Notes: generated by a model from the letters alone, not told the origin. A stretch of 64,000 nucleotides of DNA from Winogradskyella forsetii (GCF_013394595.1 NZ_CP053348.1:4374501-4438500), one strand, 5' to 3'; positions 44,645-54,589 are shown, counted from the stretch's first letter. Program-made: numbers and translations.

Positions 44645-45055
44645 CTAGCAATGCTCGTTATAAGCATCCATAAGGTTTTCTGAGATTAGCTCTGCAGGTC
44701 TGCCTTCAATATGGTGACGCTCTAACATGTGTACCAATTCCCCATTTTTAAACAAGGCCATACAAGGCGAACTCGGAGGAAAAGGAATCATATATTCTCT
44801 TGCTTTATTCGTCGCTTCTTTATCTACACCTGCAAAAACGGTTACTAAATGGTCTGGTCGTTTTGCATTTTGTAAACTGGTTCTAGCGCCTGGTCTTGCA
44901 TTGGCAGCTGCACAACCACAAACCGAATTAACAACCACAAGTGTGGTGCCTTCTTTTGCAATCGCTTTATCTACAGCTTCTGATGTATGTAATTCTTCAA
45001 AACCGACGTTGGTTAAATCCTCACGCATTGGTTTTACTAATTCTGCTGGATACAT
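44645..45055 (-). CDS. BrxA/BrxB-family bacilliredoxin
   Basis: A 136-residue protein of the YphP/YqiW family. The redox centre is C46-G-C48 in VVNSVCGCAAANARPG, as in Bacillus bacilliredoxins that remove bacillithiol from proteins. The family is widespread in Bacteroidota, where bacillithiol is often present. Other matches: KPMREDLTNVGFEELHTSE and FPPSSPCMALFKNGELVHM. It ends 99 bases from the terminator at 44546. Confidence 0.9.
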   Translation of the reverse strand: MYPAELVKPMREDLTNVGFEELHTSEAVDKAIAKEGTTLVVVNSVCGCAAANARPGARTSLQNAKRPDHLVTVFAGVDKEATNKAREYMIPFPPSSPCMALFKNGELVHMLERHHIEGRPAELISENLMDAYNEHC

Positions 45056-45122
45056 ATTCTAATATTTTAATTAATCTTAATTTGTTCCGATAGGTATCGG
45101 ATTGCAAAGATAAGGAAAATAA

Positions 45123-45153
45123 GTCGGCAGTCTTTAGTCTTCAGTAAGCAGTT
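45123..45153. repeat. CAGT-type intergenic repeat
   Basis: Four near-periodic cagt/agtc units (gtcggcagtctttagtcttc, then agtaagcagttt). Similar strings occur at 46538 and 54590. Confidence 0.5.
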
Positions 45154-45205
45154 TGAATCGTGGTATTTTTGTTTTCAATAGCTACAAAAACACATCAAAA
45201 TGATG

Positions 45206-45613
45206 TTACCTACTAAACGTGAGTAAGAACCCATCTGCTGCAACGCCTTCATCTAATACTAATTGCGTCTGGGTTAAAACTGTTATGTCATAGCTAAATG
45301 AATTAACAACCACATTAGCATCTTCACCTGTTGTGGTGAGAATCTGATAATCATAAGTTCCCGAAGGAAAACCGTCGTAAATAACATCGGTTGTATTGGT
45401 GTTGCTAACCGTTAACTCTAAATTGTCTTGGTTAAAGTGCCATGTTATTGTACCATTTTCAAAATCGTCATCAACACCAGCAAAACCGCCATAGACATTC
45501 ACTAATGACCAAGTGCCATTGATGGTTGGTGCTGTGTTTTGAGGAGCATTGTCATCATTGTTACAACTAAAAAGGAACACAACTAAAACTAGAATATAGA
45601 AAGGTGGTTTCAT
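45206..45613 (-). CDS. Lipocalin-like lipoprotein
   Basis: A 135-residue lipoprotein: signal and lipobox VVFLFSC with the lipidated Cys at residue 17, an acidic NNDDNAPQNTAP linker, then INGTWSLVNVYGGFAG and a beta-rich domain ending LLTFSR. The I-x-G-T-W start is usual for small lipocalin-like proteins of Bacteroidota. Ligand and role unknown. It probably sits in the outer membrane facing the periplasm. Confidence 0.75.
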   Translation of the reverse strand: MKPPFYILVLVVFLFSCNNDDNAPQNTAPTINGTWSLVNVYGGFAGVDDDFENGTITWHFNQDNLELTVSNTNTTDVIYDGFPSGTYDYQILTTTGEDANVVVNSFSYDITVLTQTQLVLDEGVAADGFLLTFSR

Positions 45614-45737
45614 AAATTGAAAATATGGGTTGTACTTATAAGATAAACTTTTTGCAAAAGGTTGCGCACTAATCGTAACAAAATTTACATTCCTCTTACT
45701 AACATATAGTATATTTGAATTTTATAAAATAAAGAAT

Positions 45738-46535
45738 ATGAGTTTTGCAAAATGGATAGGAGGTGCTTTAGGTTGGTCTTTTGGCGGTCCAATAGGTGCT
45801 ATTATTGGTTTGGCTATTGGAAGTTTTGTCGATAATTTAACAGGTGATGGAACACCATTATTAGGTGATCGTCAAGCAGGAAGACGACAAGATCCTTATC
45901 GTCAAAGAAGAACACAATCAAGAACACAATCAAGAACACAGCGACCACAAACACAATCAGGTGATTTTGAAGTCAGCTTATTGATTTTAGCATCAGTAGT
46001 TATAAAAGCCGATGGCAAACAAGACCAACGCGAATTGGATTTTGTACGTCAGCAGTTTGCTAATATGTACGGAAAGGATAGAGCCAACAAGGCTTTTGAA
46101 TTGTTTAAGCGTATTAGCAAACAGAATATTTCTACACGTCAGGTTTGTTTGCAGATTAAGCAAATGATGGATCACGCATCACGCTTACAACTGCTTCATT
46201 TTTTATTCGGAATTGCCAAAGCAGATGGATTAGTTACCGAGGATGAATTACGTCAAATTTATACCATAACAGGTTATTTAGGCATCAGCAATAGGGATTA
46301 CCAAAGTATAAAAGCGATGTTTTACAACAGTAGCGATAATGCCTATAAAATCCTTGAGATTGATAAATCCGTTTCTGACGATGAAGTTAAAAAAGCCTAC
46401 AGAACCATGGCCAAGAAATACCATCCAGACCGTGTTGGACATTTAGGCAAAGAACACCAAGAAGGTGCTGAAGCTAAGTTTAGACAGGTGCAGGAGGCTT
46501 ATGAGCATATTCAGAAGGAACGTGGGTTTAAGTAA
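45738..46535 (+). CDS. TerB/DnaJ-domain protein (DjlA-like co-chaperone)
   Basis: A 265-residue protein. A glycine-rich hydrophobic N-terminus ([20 protein letters not shown]) may insert in a membrane. A polar Arg/Gln-rich spacer with [11 protein letters not shown] follows, then a TerB-like helical domain (about 75-195), then a J domain (about 200-265) with the essential H229-P-D in KKYHPDRVG. It should stimulate DnaK ATPase. The TerB plus J layout is that of DjlA. The -7 match TATATTTG is at 45710-45717. Confidence 0.88.
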   Translation: MSFAKWIGGALGWSFGGPIGAIIGLAIGSFVDNLTGDGTPLLGDRQAGRRQDPYRQRRTQSRTQSRTQRPQTQSGDFEVSLLILASVVIKADGKQDQRELDFVRQQFANMYGKDRANKAFELFKRISKQNISTRQVCLQIKQMMDHASRLQLLHFLFGIAKADGLVTEDELRQIYTITGYLGISNRDYQSIKAMFYNSSDNAYKILEIDKSVSDDEVKKAYRTMAKKYHPDRVGHLGKEHQEGAEAKFRQVQEAYEHIQKERGFK

Positions 46536-46537
46536 GT

Positions 46538-46568
46538 CCTCAGTATACAGTTTACAGTATGCAGTCTT
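46538..46568. repeat. CAGT-type intergenic repeat
   Basis: Reads cctcagtatacagtttacag and then tatgcagtctt: cagt every seven to eight bases. Related to 45123 and 54590. Confidence 0.55.
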
Positions 46569-46641
46569 ACTCTTGCGTAATAAATTATAGTTTTTAAGGA
46601 GACCTTTTAAGAAATCGACCATTAATAAATAAACCTCTCTT

Positions 46642-47184
46642 ATGAGCGACGAAAAAATAATGGCACTATTTAAAAATGGTCAACGCAACAAAGCGTTTAG
46701 GGAGTTATACAAACTCTATCCACGGATTGAAAAACTCATTCTTTCAAAAGGCGGCACAAAAGCAGATGCCAATGATGTGTTTCAAGAAGCATTGATTATT
46801 CTCAACAGGAATCTGGAAAAATCAGATTTTAAACTTACGTCTTCATTCTACACCTATTTATATTCCGTATCTCGATTTGTATGGAAAGACAGCCAAAAAC
46901 AATTTTCAAAGCAAGAATTACGTCAGCTTGAAGGAGAAGAAGTTTCTATTCTTGATGCTGTTATCGAAGAAAAGAAATACCGAACTGCTGAACAAGCGTT
47001 TCGCGAATTAGGAGAACGATGTCAACAATTGTTGCAACGGTTTTATCTCAAAAAAATGTCTTTTAAAGCCATTGCTGAGGTCATGCAATTTAAAAGTGAA
47101 AAAATTGCAAAAAACCAGAAGTACAAGTGCTTACAGAAAGCAAAGGACATCTACAGAAATCAATTCAAAACTGCTAAATCTTAA
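46642..47184 (+). CDS. Sigma-70-family (ECF-type) RNA polymerase sigma factor
   Basis: A 180-residue sigma factor with region 2 (LSKGGTKADANDVFQEALIIL) and region 4 (LGERCQQLLQRFYLKKMSFK, then AIAEVMQFKSEKIAKNQKYK). Regions 1 and 3 are absent, as in ECF sigma factors. The downstream gene, 11 bases away, has an anti-sigma-like membrane domain, so the two probably form a regulatory pair (inference from gene order). Confidence 0.9.
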   Translation: MSDEKIMALFKNGQRNKAFRELYKLYPRIEKLILSKGGTKADANDVFQEALIILNRNLEKSDFKLTSSFYTYLYSVSRFVWKDSQKQFSKQELRQLEGEEVSILDAVIEEKKYRTAEQAFRELGERCQQLLQRFYLKKMSFKAIAEVMQFKSEKIAKNQKYKCLQKAKDIYRNQFKTAKS

Positions 47185-47195
47185 TTCGAGAAATC

Positions 47196-50105
47196 ATGGA
47201 AAATTATATTGATTTAATTAATGCTTATTTGAATAAGTCACTTTCAGAAAGTGAAGTTTTGGCTTTTGAAAATAGATTACAATCAGATGCTGAATTTAAA
47301 TTTCTTTACAATGAACATTTAATAGTTTTAAAAGGAATCGAAAGAACACTAATAAAAGAAGAAATAGAGGAAGCTAGAAATGGTTTTGTTAGAGGTAAGT
47401 GGCTAAAATTAATTGGTAGTCTTCTAGGTGGTTTAATATTAGCTTTTCTCGTTTGGTTAATATTCTTTAATCATAATACTGCAAAGAATGGACTTAGGGA
47501 AGCTTTGAATTTTGAAACAGAATATATTCAACAATTTGAAGTATCCTCTGATAGTATTACGACTATAGAAGGAAAGAAGGGAACTCGATTGACAATAAAT
47601 CCACAGGATTTAGAATTTCAATCTAAAAAACCTTTGAAAGACGAAGTGCTAATTATACAATTAATAGAATTAACAAATAAGCAAGATTTACTCTGGGCAA
47701 ATACACAAACAATATCAAATGGAGATTGGTTAATTTCTGGTGGAGCATTTAAGATTGAAATTAAAGCAGATAATCAAAATCTAGTTTTAAAAGAAGATAG
47801 AACAATTAAAGCTAGGTTTCCTAAAAACACATCTGAGGAAGCGATGAAAATATTTTATGGTGAAAGAGTTGAAAATGGTTATTTAGACTGGAATCTTTCT
47901 AATATTGAATTGAAAAATGAGAAACAATTTGTTATTTTTTGTAAAGATACTATCATACTTGATGAAGTGAGGACAAAAGCATTCGGAGGTGTTGAAACTA
48001 TGAAAAGGCTTATTTTAATAGACTCTTTGGGTTACCTATCACATAAGAATATAAAGACGAGATTTCCAGAAATTAAATATTTCAGTAATCAAAAAGACAC
48101 GTTAATTATATATGAAAGAACCTCAAACTTAACATCAGAAAAGGACGTATTATTAAGTTCGGATTCTCAATTTTCAGTCATTGATTTAGAGTATTATAAA
48201 GAGTTAATAAACATAGTCTATACTAATGATATCTTAACTTTTGACAAATCAAGAAAAATCTACAATAATAACTTGAAGGTTAAAGCATTCTATGAAACAA
48301 TTGAAATCTCAAAATTAGGTTGGATTAATATTGATAAATATTCTGATGCTGTGGACAAAATAGTCATTAGTCTTAAAAATAATTTGGGTGTAGACCTCAA
48401 CTTATATAGAGAAGAAGCATATTCAAATAATTCAGAATGGTCTGAAACCTATTTTGTGGATAATGAAAATAATACAATATTGAATATTTATTCAAGTAAA
48501 ATAGAGATTCCTAGAGGTAAGACTTTTACTGTAATTTCATTTTGCATCGTTGATGATGAATTCTATGCAAGCCGAAAAATTTTAAAAGCTGATAAGGATG
48601 GCACTTTTATGATTGAGTATGAAAAAAGCGACAAATCTCAAATAAAGTCGTTTTTAAGATTAGACACAAATCCAAAAGAAGAAAACCTTAAACAAAAAAA
48701 AGTTTCGACTACAATGAAAGAAGTTGAAGCGGTAATTGTTGAAATGGAAACAATGAATCGAAACGATTCTAGTAAAGTTAATACGCTTTCGTTTTTTAAA
48801 TCGAATTATAAAGCCCCTCAAAAGATTACAGTAAACACAGAAGAAGATTTCAAAATAACTCTAAAAGAAGGGACAATAATATCAATTCCTGAAAATGCAT
48901 TTATAGTTGAAAAAACAAATAAAGAAGTCTCTGGAAACATAGAATTGAACATTACTGAATATTATAAATTGTCTGATATCTTATTAGCGAATTTAAGCAC
49001 AAAATCTAATGATAGAATCCTCGAAACTGGCGGAATGCTTTATATTGAAGCAAATAAGAATGGTTTAAAATTAAAGTTAAATCCACAAGCAGAAATTAAT
49101 ATCATTTTCAATAATTCAGGAAAAACAAATATGCAGCTTTTTAATGGCGAAAAGAATACTGATGGGATTAATTGGAGATTAAATAGTACAGAAGTAACAA
49201 CTTCAGAGGTTACTTTAATTGATGAGTTAACTGGCAGCATTGAAAATACAACGCTCTCATTTCATGCAATTGAGCAAGTTCCCATATTTCCTGGATGTGA
49301 GAATGGTACTAACGAAGAACAAAAAAAATGTTTTACTGATACTATTACTAAAATTATAAATAGAAAATTTAATGTTGATATATCAGAAAACTTAAACCTT
49401 TCTGGTAAACAAAGAATAGACAGTTCTTTTGAAATAGATGAAGAAGGAAACATTGTCAATATTCTTGCCAGAGCAAACAGCAAAGAATTAGCAGAAGAAG
49501 CTATACGAGTTATAGAAACTTTCCCCAAAGTTACACCAGGATTTCAAAAAGCTAAACCCGTGGTTGTAAAATATTCATTACCTATTTATTTTGAAGTAAG
49601 AGACAATCTTAATACATCTAGAAAAAGAATAGGAGCGGAAATGGATTCAACAATATACATTGCACGTAGCGACAAAAAATTTGCGGAATCCTTTGAGTCA
49701 TCTAAGAATGTTAAAAATATAAAAGAGCGTGATATTGACCGTTACACTTTTGCCGTTTCTCAATTAGGTTGGATTAATTGCGACCGTTTTGTAAATAGCC
49801 GAAAGAGCAAAATTAAATACAAAGTAAAGATTAAGGATGCAGAAGGAGCAAATGTGAAAATGGTTTTTAAGTCCTTAAGCTCGATTTTAACTAGTAATAA
49901 CATTCATGGAAAATATAGTTTTGGAGAAATACCATTAGATGAAGACGTTATTCTTTTCGCAATTAAAAAGAGAGGTAATAAACTGTTCTTAGGATTGAAA
50001 GAACTGACAATAGTAACAACTTCAGAATTAGATTTAGAGTTTAAAGAAGTTTCCATTGAAGAATTAAAAGCGGAATTAAAAAAATTTAATCAAATATTTC
50101 ATTGA
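47196..50105 (+). CDS. Large anti-sigma-like membrane protein with TonB-type domain
   Basis: A 969-residue protein. Residues 1-66 are an acidic helical cytoplasmic part resembling anti-sigma factors. One membrane segment (70-90) follows, then a large external region. It carries two copies of a module (about 125-233 and 555-662; G-T-R-L-T-I-N-P / G-T-I-I-S-I-P, then a LLWANTQTISN / LLANLSTKSN segment and a GGAF/GGML segment), and two copies of another (366-400, ISKLGWINID; 850-885, VSQLGWINCD). A TonB C-terminal-like domain lies at about 694-799 (VPIFPGCE, ETFPKVTPGFQKAKPVVVKY). Probable transmembrane regulator of the upstream sigma factor, but unproven. Confidence 0.75.
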   Translation: MENYIDLINAYLNKSLSESEVLAFENRLQSDAEFKFLYNEHLIVLKGIERTLIKEEIEEARNGFVRGKWLKLIGSLLGGLILAFLVWLIFFNHNTAKNGLREALNFETEYIQQFEVSSDSITTIEGKKGTRLTINPQDLEFQSKKPLKDEVLIIQLIELTNKQDLLWANTQTISNGDWLISGGAFKIEIKADNQNLVLKEDRTIKARFPKNTSEEAMKIFYGERVENGYLDWNLSNIELKNEKQFVIFCKDTIILDEVRTKAFGGVETMKRLILIDSLGYLSHKNIKTRFPEIKYFSNQKDTLIIYERTSNLTSEKDVLLSSDSQFSVIDLEYYKELINIVYTNDILTFDKSRKIYNNNLKVKAFYETIEISKLGWINIDKYSDAVDKIVISLKNNLGVDLNLYREEAYSNNSEWSETYFVDNENNTILNIYSSKIEIPRGKTFTVISFCIVDDEFYASRKILKADKDGTFMIEYEKSDKSQIKSFLRLDTNPKEENLKQKKVSTTMKEVEAVIVEMETMNRNDSSKVNTLSFFKSNYKAPQKITVNTEEDFKITLKEGTIISIPENAFIVEKTNKEVSGNIELNITEYYKLSDILLANLSTKSNDRILETGGMLYIEANKNGLKLKLNPQAEINIIFNNSGKTNMQLFNGEKNTDGINWRLNSTEVTTSEVTLIDELTGSIENTTLSFHAIEQVPIFPGCENGTNEEQKKCFTDTITKIINRKFNVDISENLNLSGKQRIDSSFEIDEEGNIVNILARANSKELAEEAIRVIETFPKVTPGFQKAKPVVVKYSLPIYFEVRDNLNTSRKRIGAEMDSTIYIARSDKKFAESFESSKNVKNIKERDIDRYTFAVSQLGWINCDRFVNSRKSKIKYKVKIKDAEGANVKMVFKSLSSILTSNNIHGKYSFGEIPLDEDVILFAIKKRGNKLFLGLKELTIVTTSELDLEFKEVSIEELKAELKKFNQIFH

Positions 50106-50154
50106 TATAACTGCGTTAAAGTTGGACCGTGCTCAGTGCAATATTTAGGAGAAA

Positions 50155-51315
50155 CTACCCTCTAAACAAAAAGAAATCGTCCTTCATGTCTTCAATTTGG
50201 GTATCTTCATTTGTAATGATATAGTTGATAGCCTTTGATGTGAACTTATCGCCCTTTTTGGTTAAGGAAACCACTTTATTTTCAATATGAATCAAATTGT
50301 TTTTCTGGGCTAAATCGAGAACGGTTTTAGCGCGTACTTTCTGCCAGTTGATATGCTCGTTAAGATGGTTGACATGGCGTTCTTCAATTTCATCATGGTT
50401 TTTTAAGTGCAATAAAAAGGTGAGTAAAGAGACTTCGGTCCGTTGTTGTTTTTCCCGGTACATTACGGCAATAATTCCTTTTGATGGTGCAAACAAATAG
50501 ACCAACAAAAATACCAAGCCAAGAACGGTTGTGATTGAGCCAGCAATGGAAGCATCTAACCAATGTGCCACCCAATACCCAAAAATGGCACTAAAAATCC
50601 CGAAACCTATAGCAAGAGCCAACATTTTCTTTAAATCAGTAGTGAGTAAATAGGCCGTTGCAGCAGGTGCAATCATTAAGGCAACAACCAAAATAGCACC
50701 AACGGCATCAAAAGCACCAACCGTAGTTACGGAAGAAACCGACATTAAACCATAATGAATAATGGCTGGCGAGAATCCTAAAGAAGCAGCCAAACCTTTA
50801 TCAAAAGTGCTGACTTTTAATTCTTTAAAAAACAGAACCAAAAGTGTAATCGTAATTAATAGAATTGTACCAACAACCCAAAGTGATTTTGGGCCAACAT
50901 CTGTGCCTGCAATTAATAATCGGTCAAATGGGGCAAACGCCAATTCGCCTAACAAAACCGCATCAACATCTAAATGGACGTCATTGGCATTTTTAGCGAT
51001 CAGAATGACACCAATACTAAACAATGCCGGAAACACCAATCCAATGGCCGTATCTTCTTTTACGAGTCCTGTTTTTTGAATATACTCCACCAATACAACA
51101 GTAATTATGCCTGTGAAAGCTGCCAAAAGAATCAATAAAGGGGAATTTAAATCTTGAGTGATAAAAAAGCCAACCACAATACCTGGTAAAATAGAATGGC
51201 TAATCGCATCACTTATCATTGCCATTTTCCTGAGCACCAAAAATGTTCCAGGAATGGCGCAAGCAACCGCCACGACACATGCTATGAGTTGTATTTCTAT
51301 CTGAGCGCTACTCAT
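50155..51315 (-). CDS. Metal ABC transporter permease (ZnuB/TroD type)
   Basis: A 386-residue protein. Its first 280 residues form the ABC-3 permease with about eight membrane segments: MISDAISHSILPGIVVGF, GAILVVALMIAPAATAYLL. The last 100 residues form a soluble winged-helix-like tail (ERHVNHLNEHINWQKVRAK), absent in ordinary ZnuB, seen in some MntC/TroC proteins fused to a regulator-like part. The frame is open to 51357, but I start at 51315 (MSSAQIEIQLIACVV), overlapping the preceding permease by eight bases. Confidence 0.9.
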   Translation of the reverse strand: MSSAQIEIQLIACVVAVACAIPGTFLVLRKMAMISDAISHSILPGIVVGFFITQDLNSPLLILLAAFTGIITVVLVEYIQKTGLVKEDTAIGLVFPALFSIGVILIAKNANDVHLDVDAVLLGELAFAPFDRLLIAGTDVGPKSLWVVGTILLITITLLVLFFKELKVSTFDKGLAASLGFSPAIIHYGLMSVSSVTTVGAFDAVGAILVVALMIAPAATAYLLTTDLKKMLALAIGFGIFSAIFGYWVAHWLDASIAGSITTVLGLVFLLVYLFAPSKGIIAVMYREKQQRTEVSLLTFLLHLKNHDEIEERHVNHLNEHINWQKVRAKTVLDLAQKNNLIHIENKVVSLTKKGDKFTSKAINYIITNEDTQIEDMKDDFFLFRG

Positions 51316-52435
51316 CTTCTGTGGATTGTTTGGTGTATAAATTAGCTGCAGTTTCAAATCCTGTTTTTGTTAAACTCCACATGTTGCCATGAAGTTCCAC
51401 GTAGTCTTTATCTACTAATTTTTGAAGCGTAGTCCTGGTGTAACCCTGAAAATTATTTAAAAGTTTAATGGCGTGTGGGTGCGAAATATCTTCATGTGTT
51501 TCCGCAATATGATGCATAAAGGTCAGCGTTTTGTGCAATTCTAGATCACGACGATTTTTAATAAATCGAATTCGTTTGAACAACAACCCACGACTTGGCG
51601 AAAACAGAAATGAAATTACGACAAAAACAGCTGCAACTAAAACAATTACAGGACCCGTAGATAAATTATTTTGGCTTGCACTAATCGCGGTACCAAAAAC
51701 ACCAGAGAACGCGCCGAATATAGCAGCTAGCAAAACCATAACCGATAAACTATTAGTCCATTGTCGTGCAGCAGCTGCAGGTGCTAAAAGCATAGCGCTC
51801 ATTAACACCACACCCACGGTTTGTAAACCTAAAACGATCGCTAAAACAATAAAACTTGTGATAAGAATATCTATAAATTTGGTATTGAATCCCAGTGTTT
51901 TTGTGTAATCGGCATCAAATAGAAGGATTTTGAATTCTTTCCAGAACGTTAGCATAATTAGTAAACAAATTCCTGTTACAATTGCCATTAACCAAACATC
52001 ACTTTCTACCAAGGTTGCTGCTTGCCCGAATAAGTACTTGTCAAGTCCGGCCTGATTGGCATTCGGTTGTTTTTGAATAAAGGTTAATAGCAACATCCCA
52101 AATCCAAAAAATAAGGAAAGAACTAAGCCTAAAGCCGTATCGGATTTTAAATGGGTTTTGGTTACGATTCCTCTTATCCAAAACGTACCGATTAAACCGC
52201 TTATCAGTGCTCCAATTAATAATGTATTACTGTCTTTTGCCCCTGTAATTAAAAAAGCAATGGCAATGCCTGGCAATGCGGCATGCGAAATGGCATCTCC
52301 CAATAAACTCTGTTTTCTAAGTACAGCGAAACTGCCCAACATTCCCGTAACGGCACCGAGAATTGCTGTGCCAAGTGTGATGGTTCTTAAGGTGTAGTCA
52401 CTAAAAACTAAAGAAAAGTACTCTTGCAGATTCAT
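51308..52435 (-). CDS. Metal ABC transporter permease (TroC type)
   Basis: A 375-residue ABC-3 family permease with GDAISHAALPGIAIAFLITG and VGVVLMSAMLLAPAAAARQ. Like its neighbour it has an extra C-terminal soluble domain of about 90 residues (HKTLTFMHHIAETHEDISHP, ARTTLQKLV-type) that looks like a DtxR-like winged helix. The two permeases would form the heteromeric channel for Mn(II) or Zn(II). It lies two bases after DUF3843. Confidence 0.9.
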   Translation of the reverse strand: MNLQEYFSLVFSDYTLRTITLGTAILGAVTGMLGSFAVLRKQSLLGDAISHAALPGIAIAFLITGAKDSNTLLIGALISGLIGTFWIRGIVTKTHLKSDTALGLVLSLFFGFGMLLLTFIQKQPNANQAGLDKYLFGQAATLVESDVWLMAIVTGICLLIMLTFWKEFKILLFDADYTKTLGFNTKFIDILITSFIVLAIVLGLQTVGVVLMSAMLLAPAAAARQWTNSLSVMVLLAAIFGAFSGVFGTAISASQNNLSTGPVIVLVAAVFVVISFLFSPSRGLLFKRIRFIKNRRDLELHKTLTFMHHIAETHEDISHPHAIKLLNNFQGYTRTTLQKLVDKDYVELHGNMWSLTKTGFETAANLYTKQSTEDE

Positions 52436-52437
52436 TG

Positions 52438-54048
52438 TTAAATTTCACGCCCTGTTAATGCTATTGTGTTTTTACTTTTATACTTGTCTTTTTTCCAAAA
52501 TTTAAGTAGAAAATCCAAATCGTCGAAATAAGATCGGTAAGGCTCTTTTTCAAAAATTGACAACTTATCCTTATAATTCTCTATAAAATAATTTGTAAAC
52601 TCGGTTGAATAATCGGGAGCCATTAATATATATAGTGCATCCTCTCGGTCTTCTTCCTTAAAAAAAGGATTTTTCTTATCCGGAAATGCGTTCAAAATAT
52701 TAGGATACATTTCTAAGCCACTTACAGGATTAAAAAATACGACAATTTCATCCGTATCGTTGTCAAAACCTTCAAAATTTGCTTCACTACCAAAATACCC
52801 ATCTGCCTTAGTCCTTTTTTGCACATTTTCTGATTCTTCTTTCGTGAGATTTAGAGAATTGTTGAAAAAAGCAAAATAATCGTTAACAAAAGCATTTAAA
52901 GTGTTGCTTTTTACAAATGCTATTAGTGAATTATCGTTAAAATCTAAAAACGCTTTTTTCTGTTTTTGCATAATCTTGCCAATTTCATTTTCATCCCTCA
53001 AAAAATTGACTTCCGCTCTGGCTTGTGCAGAGTTTTTTTGATCTAAAATGGTGTCGGCATTAAATTCTTGCATGAAAAAATTACCAGAAAACCACCATTC
53101 ATTTTTATACTTAACCAATCCAATGTATATAATAGCATCTTCATTTAAGTTATGGGAATTATCAAACGATTTTTTTGTCATTTCAAAAACTATTCCCGAA
53201 GCGATATGCTCTAAGGTAACAGACTCGTTATTTTGTTTTTTGTATAAAAACAAACCCGTAATTTTTTCTGATATACTAGAAATATCGTTGTAGCTTTTAT
53301 GGGTAGGCCCCAAAACTTGTTTGGCCCAATCCTTGGCTCTTAAGGAAAGTAGTGAACTAACTTTGTTAAATGTAAACTCATCGGTTACCTCTCTAATATA
53401 ACCCATAATGCTATTTGAATCTTCATCTTTGCTCTCTTCTATAATTTCAAAAATGCTAAAATCAAATCGCCTTTTCACATCAGGATAAAATAAATACGAG
53501 TCAAAAAATAACATTTGAAGAAAAGCTCTTGTTTCATAAAACTCATCCGTATGAGGCTTAAAGTCAAACAATTTTTTAAGCTGTTCGTTTTCGGGTGCAT
53601 ATTCAAAGGCCTCATCCAATACGCTAATGGCCTGTTCTGCTAGAATTAAGAATGTATCGCTATATGGTGTAACAAACCATTCATCTTCAAGTGAATTTGT
53701 AAAATACCAAATTAGAAATGCAATGTCCTGAACGTTAATTTCTTCATCAATATAGTTATCATCAATGTTATAAAAAGGTAATTTTTTATGATGCTGTTGT
53801 GCATATTGTTCTTTAAAAGCCTGCCAAATATTGGTTTGGGAAATAATATCTTCAAAATAGCAGGTTATAAAACAACAAAGTATGTATATATCTTCCTTAT
53901 TCATTAATTGCGATAACGCAGTCAAGGTGTTGTTATCCAAATTCGAGTATATTTCATTAGCGATTTTCAGATAATATAAATCTGTATTACTGCTGTAATT
54001 CTTTGGTTTTAATTCTAACCAGTGTTTTAAGTAAATTTTATTTTTCAT
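52438..54048 (-). CDS. DUF3843-like protein of unknown function
   Basis: A 536-residue soluble protein beginning MKNKIYLKHWLELKPKNYSS, the pattern I remember for DUF3843 of Bacteroidota. No signal or membrane segment. It is rich in aromatic and acidic residues and ends FDDLDFLLKFWKKDKYKSKN. Function unknown. It is placed between the VOC gene and the permeases of a metal-uptake operon, co-directional and tightly joined downstream (two bases), so expression is probably shared, but no metal role is implied by the sequence. Confidence 0.65.
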   Translation of the reverse strand: MKNKIYLKHWLELKPKNYSSNTDLYYLKIANEIYSNLDNNTLTALSQLMNKEDIYILCCFITCYFEDIISQTNIWQAFKEQYAQQHHKKLPFYNIDDNYIDEEINVQDIAFLIWYFTNSLEDEWFVTPYSDTFLILAEQAISVLDEAFEYAPENEQLKKLFDFKPHTDEFYETRAFLQMLFFDSYLFYPDVKRRFDFSIFEIIEESKDEDSNSIMGYIREVTDEFTFNKVSSLLSLRAKDWAKQVLGPTHKSYNDISSISEKITGLFLYKKQNNESVTLEHIASGIVFEMTKKSFDNSHNLNEDAIIYIGLVKYKNEWWFSGNFFMQEFNADTILDQKNSAQARAEVNFLRDENEIGKIMQKQKKAFLDFNDNSLIAFVKSNTLNAFVNDYFAFFNNSLNLTKEESENVQKRTKADGYFGSEANFEGFDNDTDEIVVFFNPVSGLEMYPNILNAFPDKKNPFFKEEDREDALYILMAPDYSTEFTNYFIENYKDKLSIFEKEPYRSYFDDLDFLLKFWKKDKYKSKNTIALTGREI

Positions 54049-54107
54049 TAGTTGATATTGTAAACTTAAAAATCACAATTTTTCCACAAGAAAAGTTCTG
54101 AAAACTG

Positions 54108-54161
54108 CGACCCGTGCGAACGTGCCTTTCGGTACGGGCAGGCTGAGACTGTAAACTATTT
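54108..54161. repeat. GC-rich repeat ending in a gactgtaaact copy
   Basis: cccgt (54112) and acggg (54134) enclose a GC-rich stretch (gcgaacgtgcctttcggt). It runs into ctgagactgtaaactattt (54143-54161), a near-exact copy of 54646-54664 (18 of 19). The VOC gene lies between these two copies. Confidence 0.6.
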
Positions 54162-54554
54162 CTGTACCTTAATCGGCGTACAAACTTCAATTAAGAAGCC
54201 ATTAATATCTCTTAAATAGCCTACTTTTTGTCCCCAAGGTTTTTGTTTTAGAGCTTCGTATTCCTTAGCTCCCGCTTTTATTGCTTTCGCAAAATCAGCT
54301 TCAATGTTCTCAGTTGTAAACGCCATTTCAACACCATTTGGCTTTTCTTCTATTGAAAGTTCTTTAAAACCTTTTGTAAAATTTGAATGGCCCAACATAT
54401 TTGAAGCAAAAGCGATGGTTGTTTCCCCAGAAATCAATTCGCCATAATCATTTTCTGGTGTGATAAATTTCTTTTGAAATCCGAAAGCTTTTTCGTAAAA
54501 TGAAATTGTCTTTTCAACATCATCGACATATAAAATGGTGTACGCGTATTTCAT
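54156..54554 (-). CDS. VOC-family (glyoxalase/bleomycin-resistance fold) protein
   Basis: A 132-residue protein with the paired beta-alpha-beta-beta-beta modules of the VOC fold: YTILYVDDVEKTISFYEKAF, GETTIAFASNMLGHSN, ETENIEADF-type segment and VGYLRDINGFLIEV with its metal-binding Glu. Typical substrates are small glutathione- or metal-linked compounds; the exact one cannot be inferred. It sits between direct-repeat copies inside the metal-uptake operon and looks like an acquired gene. Confidence 0.88.
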   Translation of the reverse strand: MKYAYTILYVDDVEKTISFYEKAFGFQKKFITPENDYGELISGETTIAFASNMLGHSNFTKGFKELSIEEKPNGVEMAFTTENIEADFAKAIKAGAKEYEALKQKPWGQKVGYLRDINGFLIEVCTPIKVQK

Positions 54555-54589
54555 AATTAAAATTCAATTTATGGTTTTAATAGCCAAAA

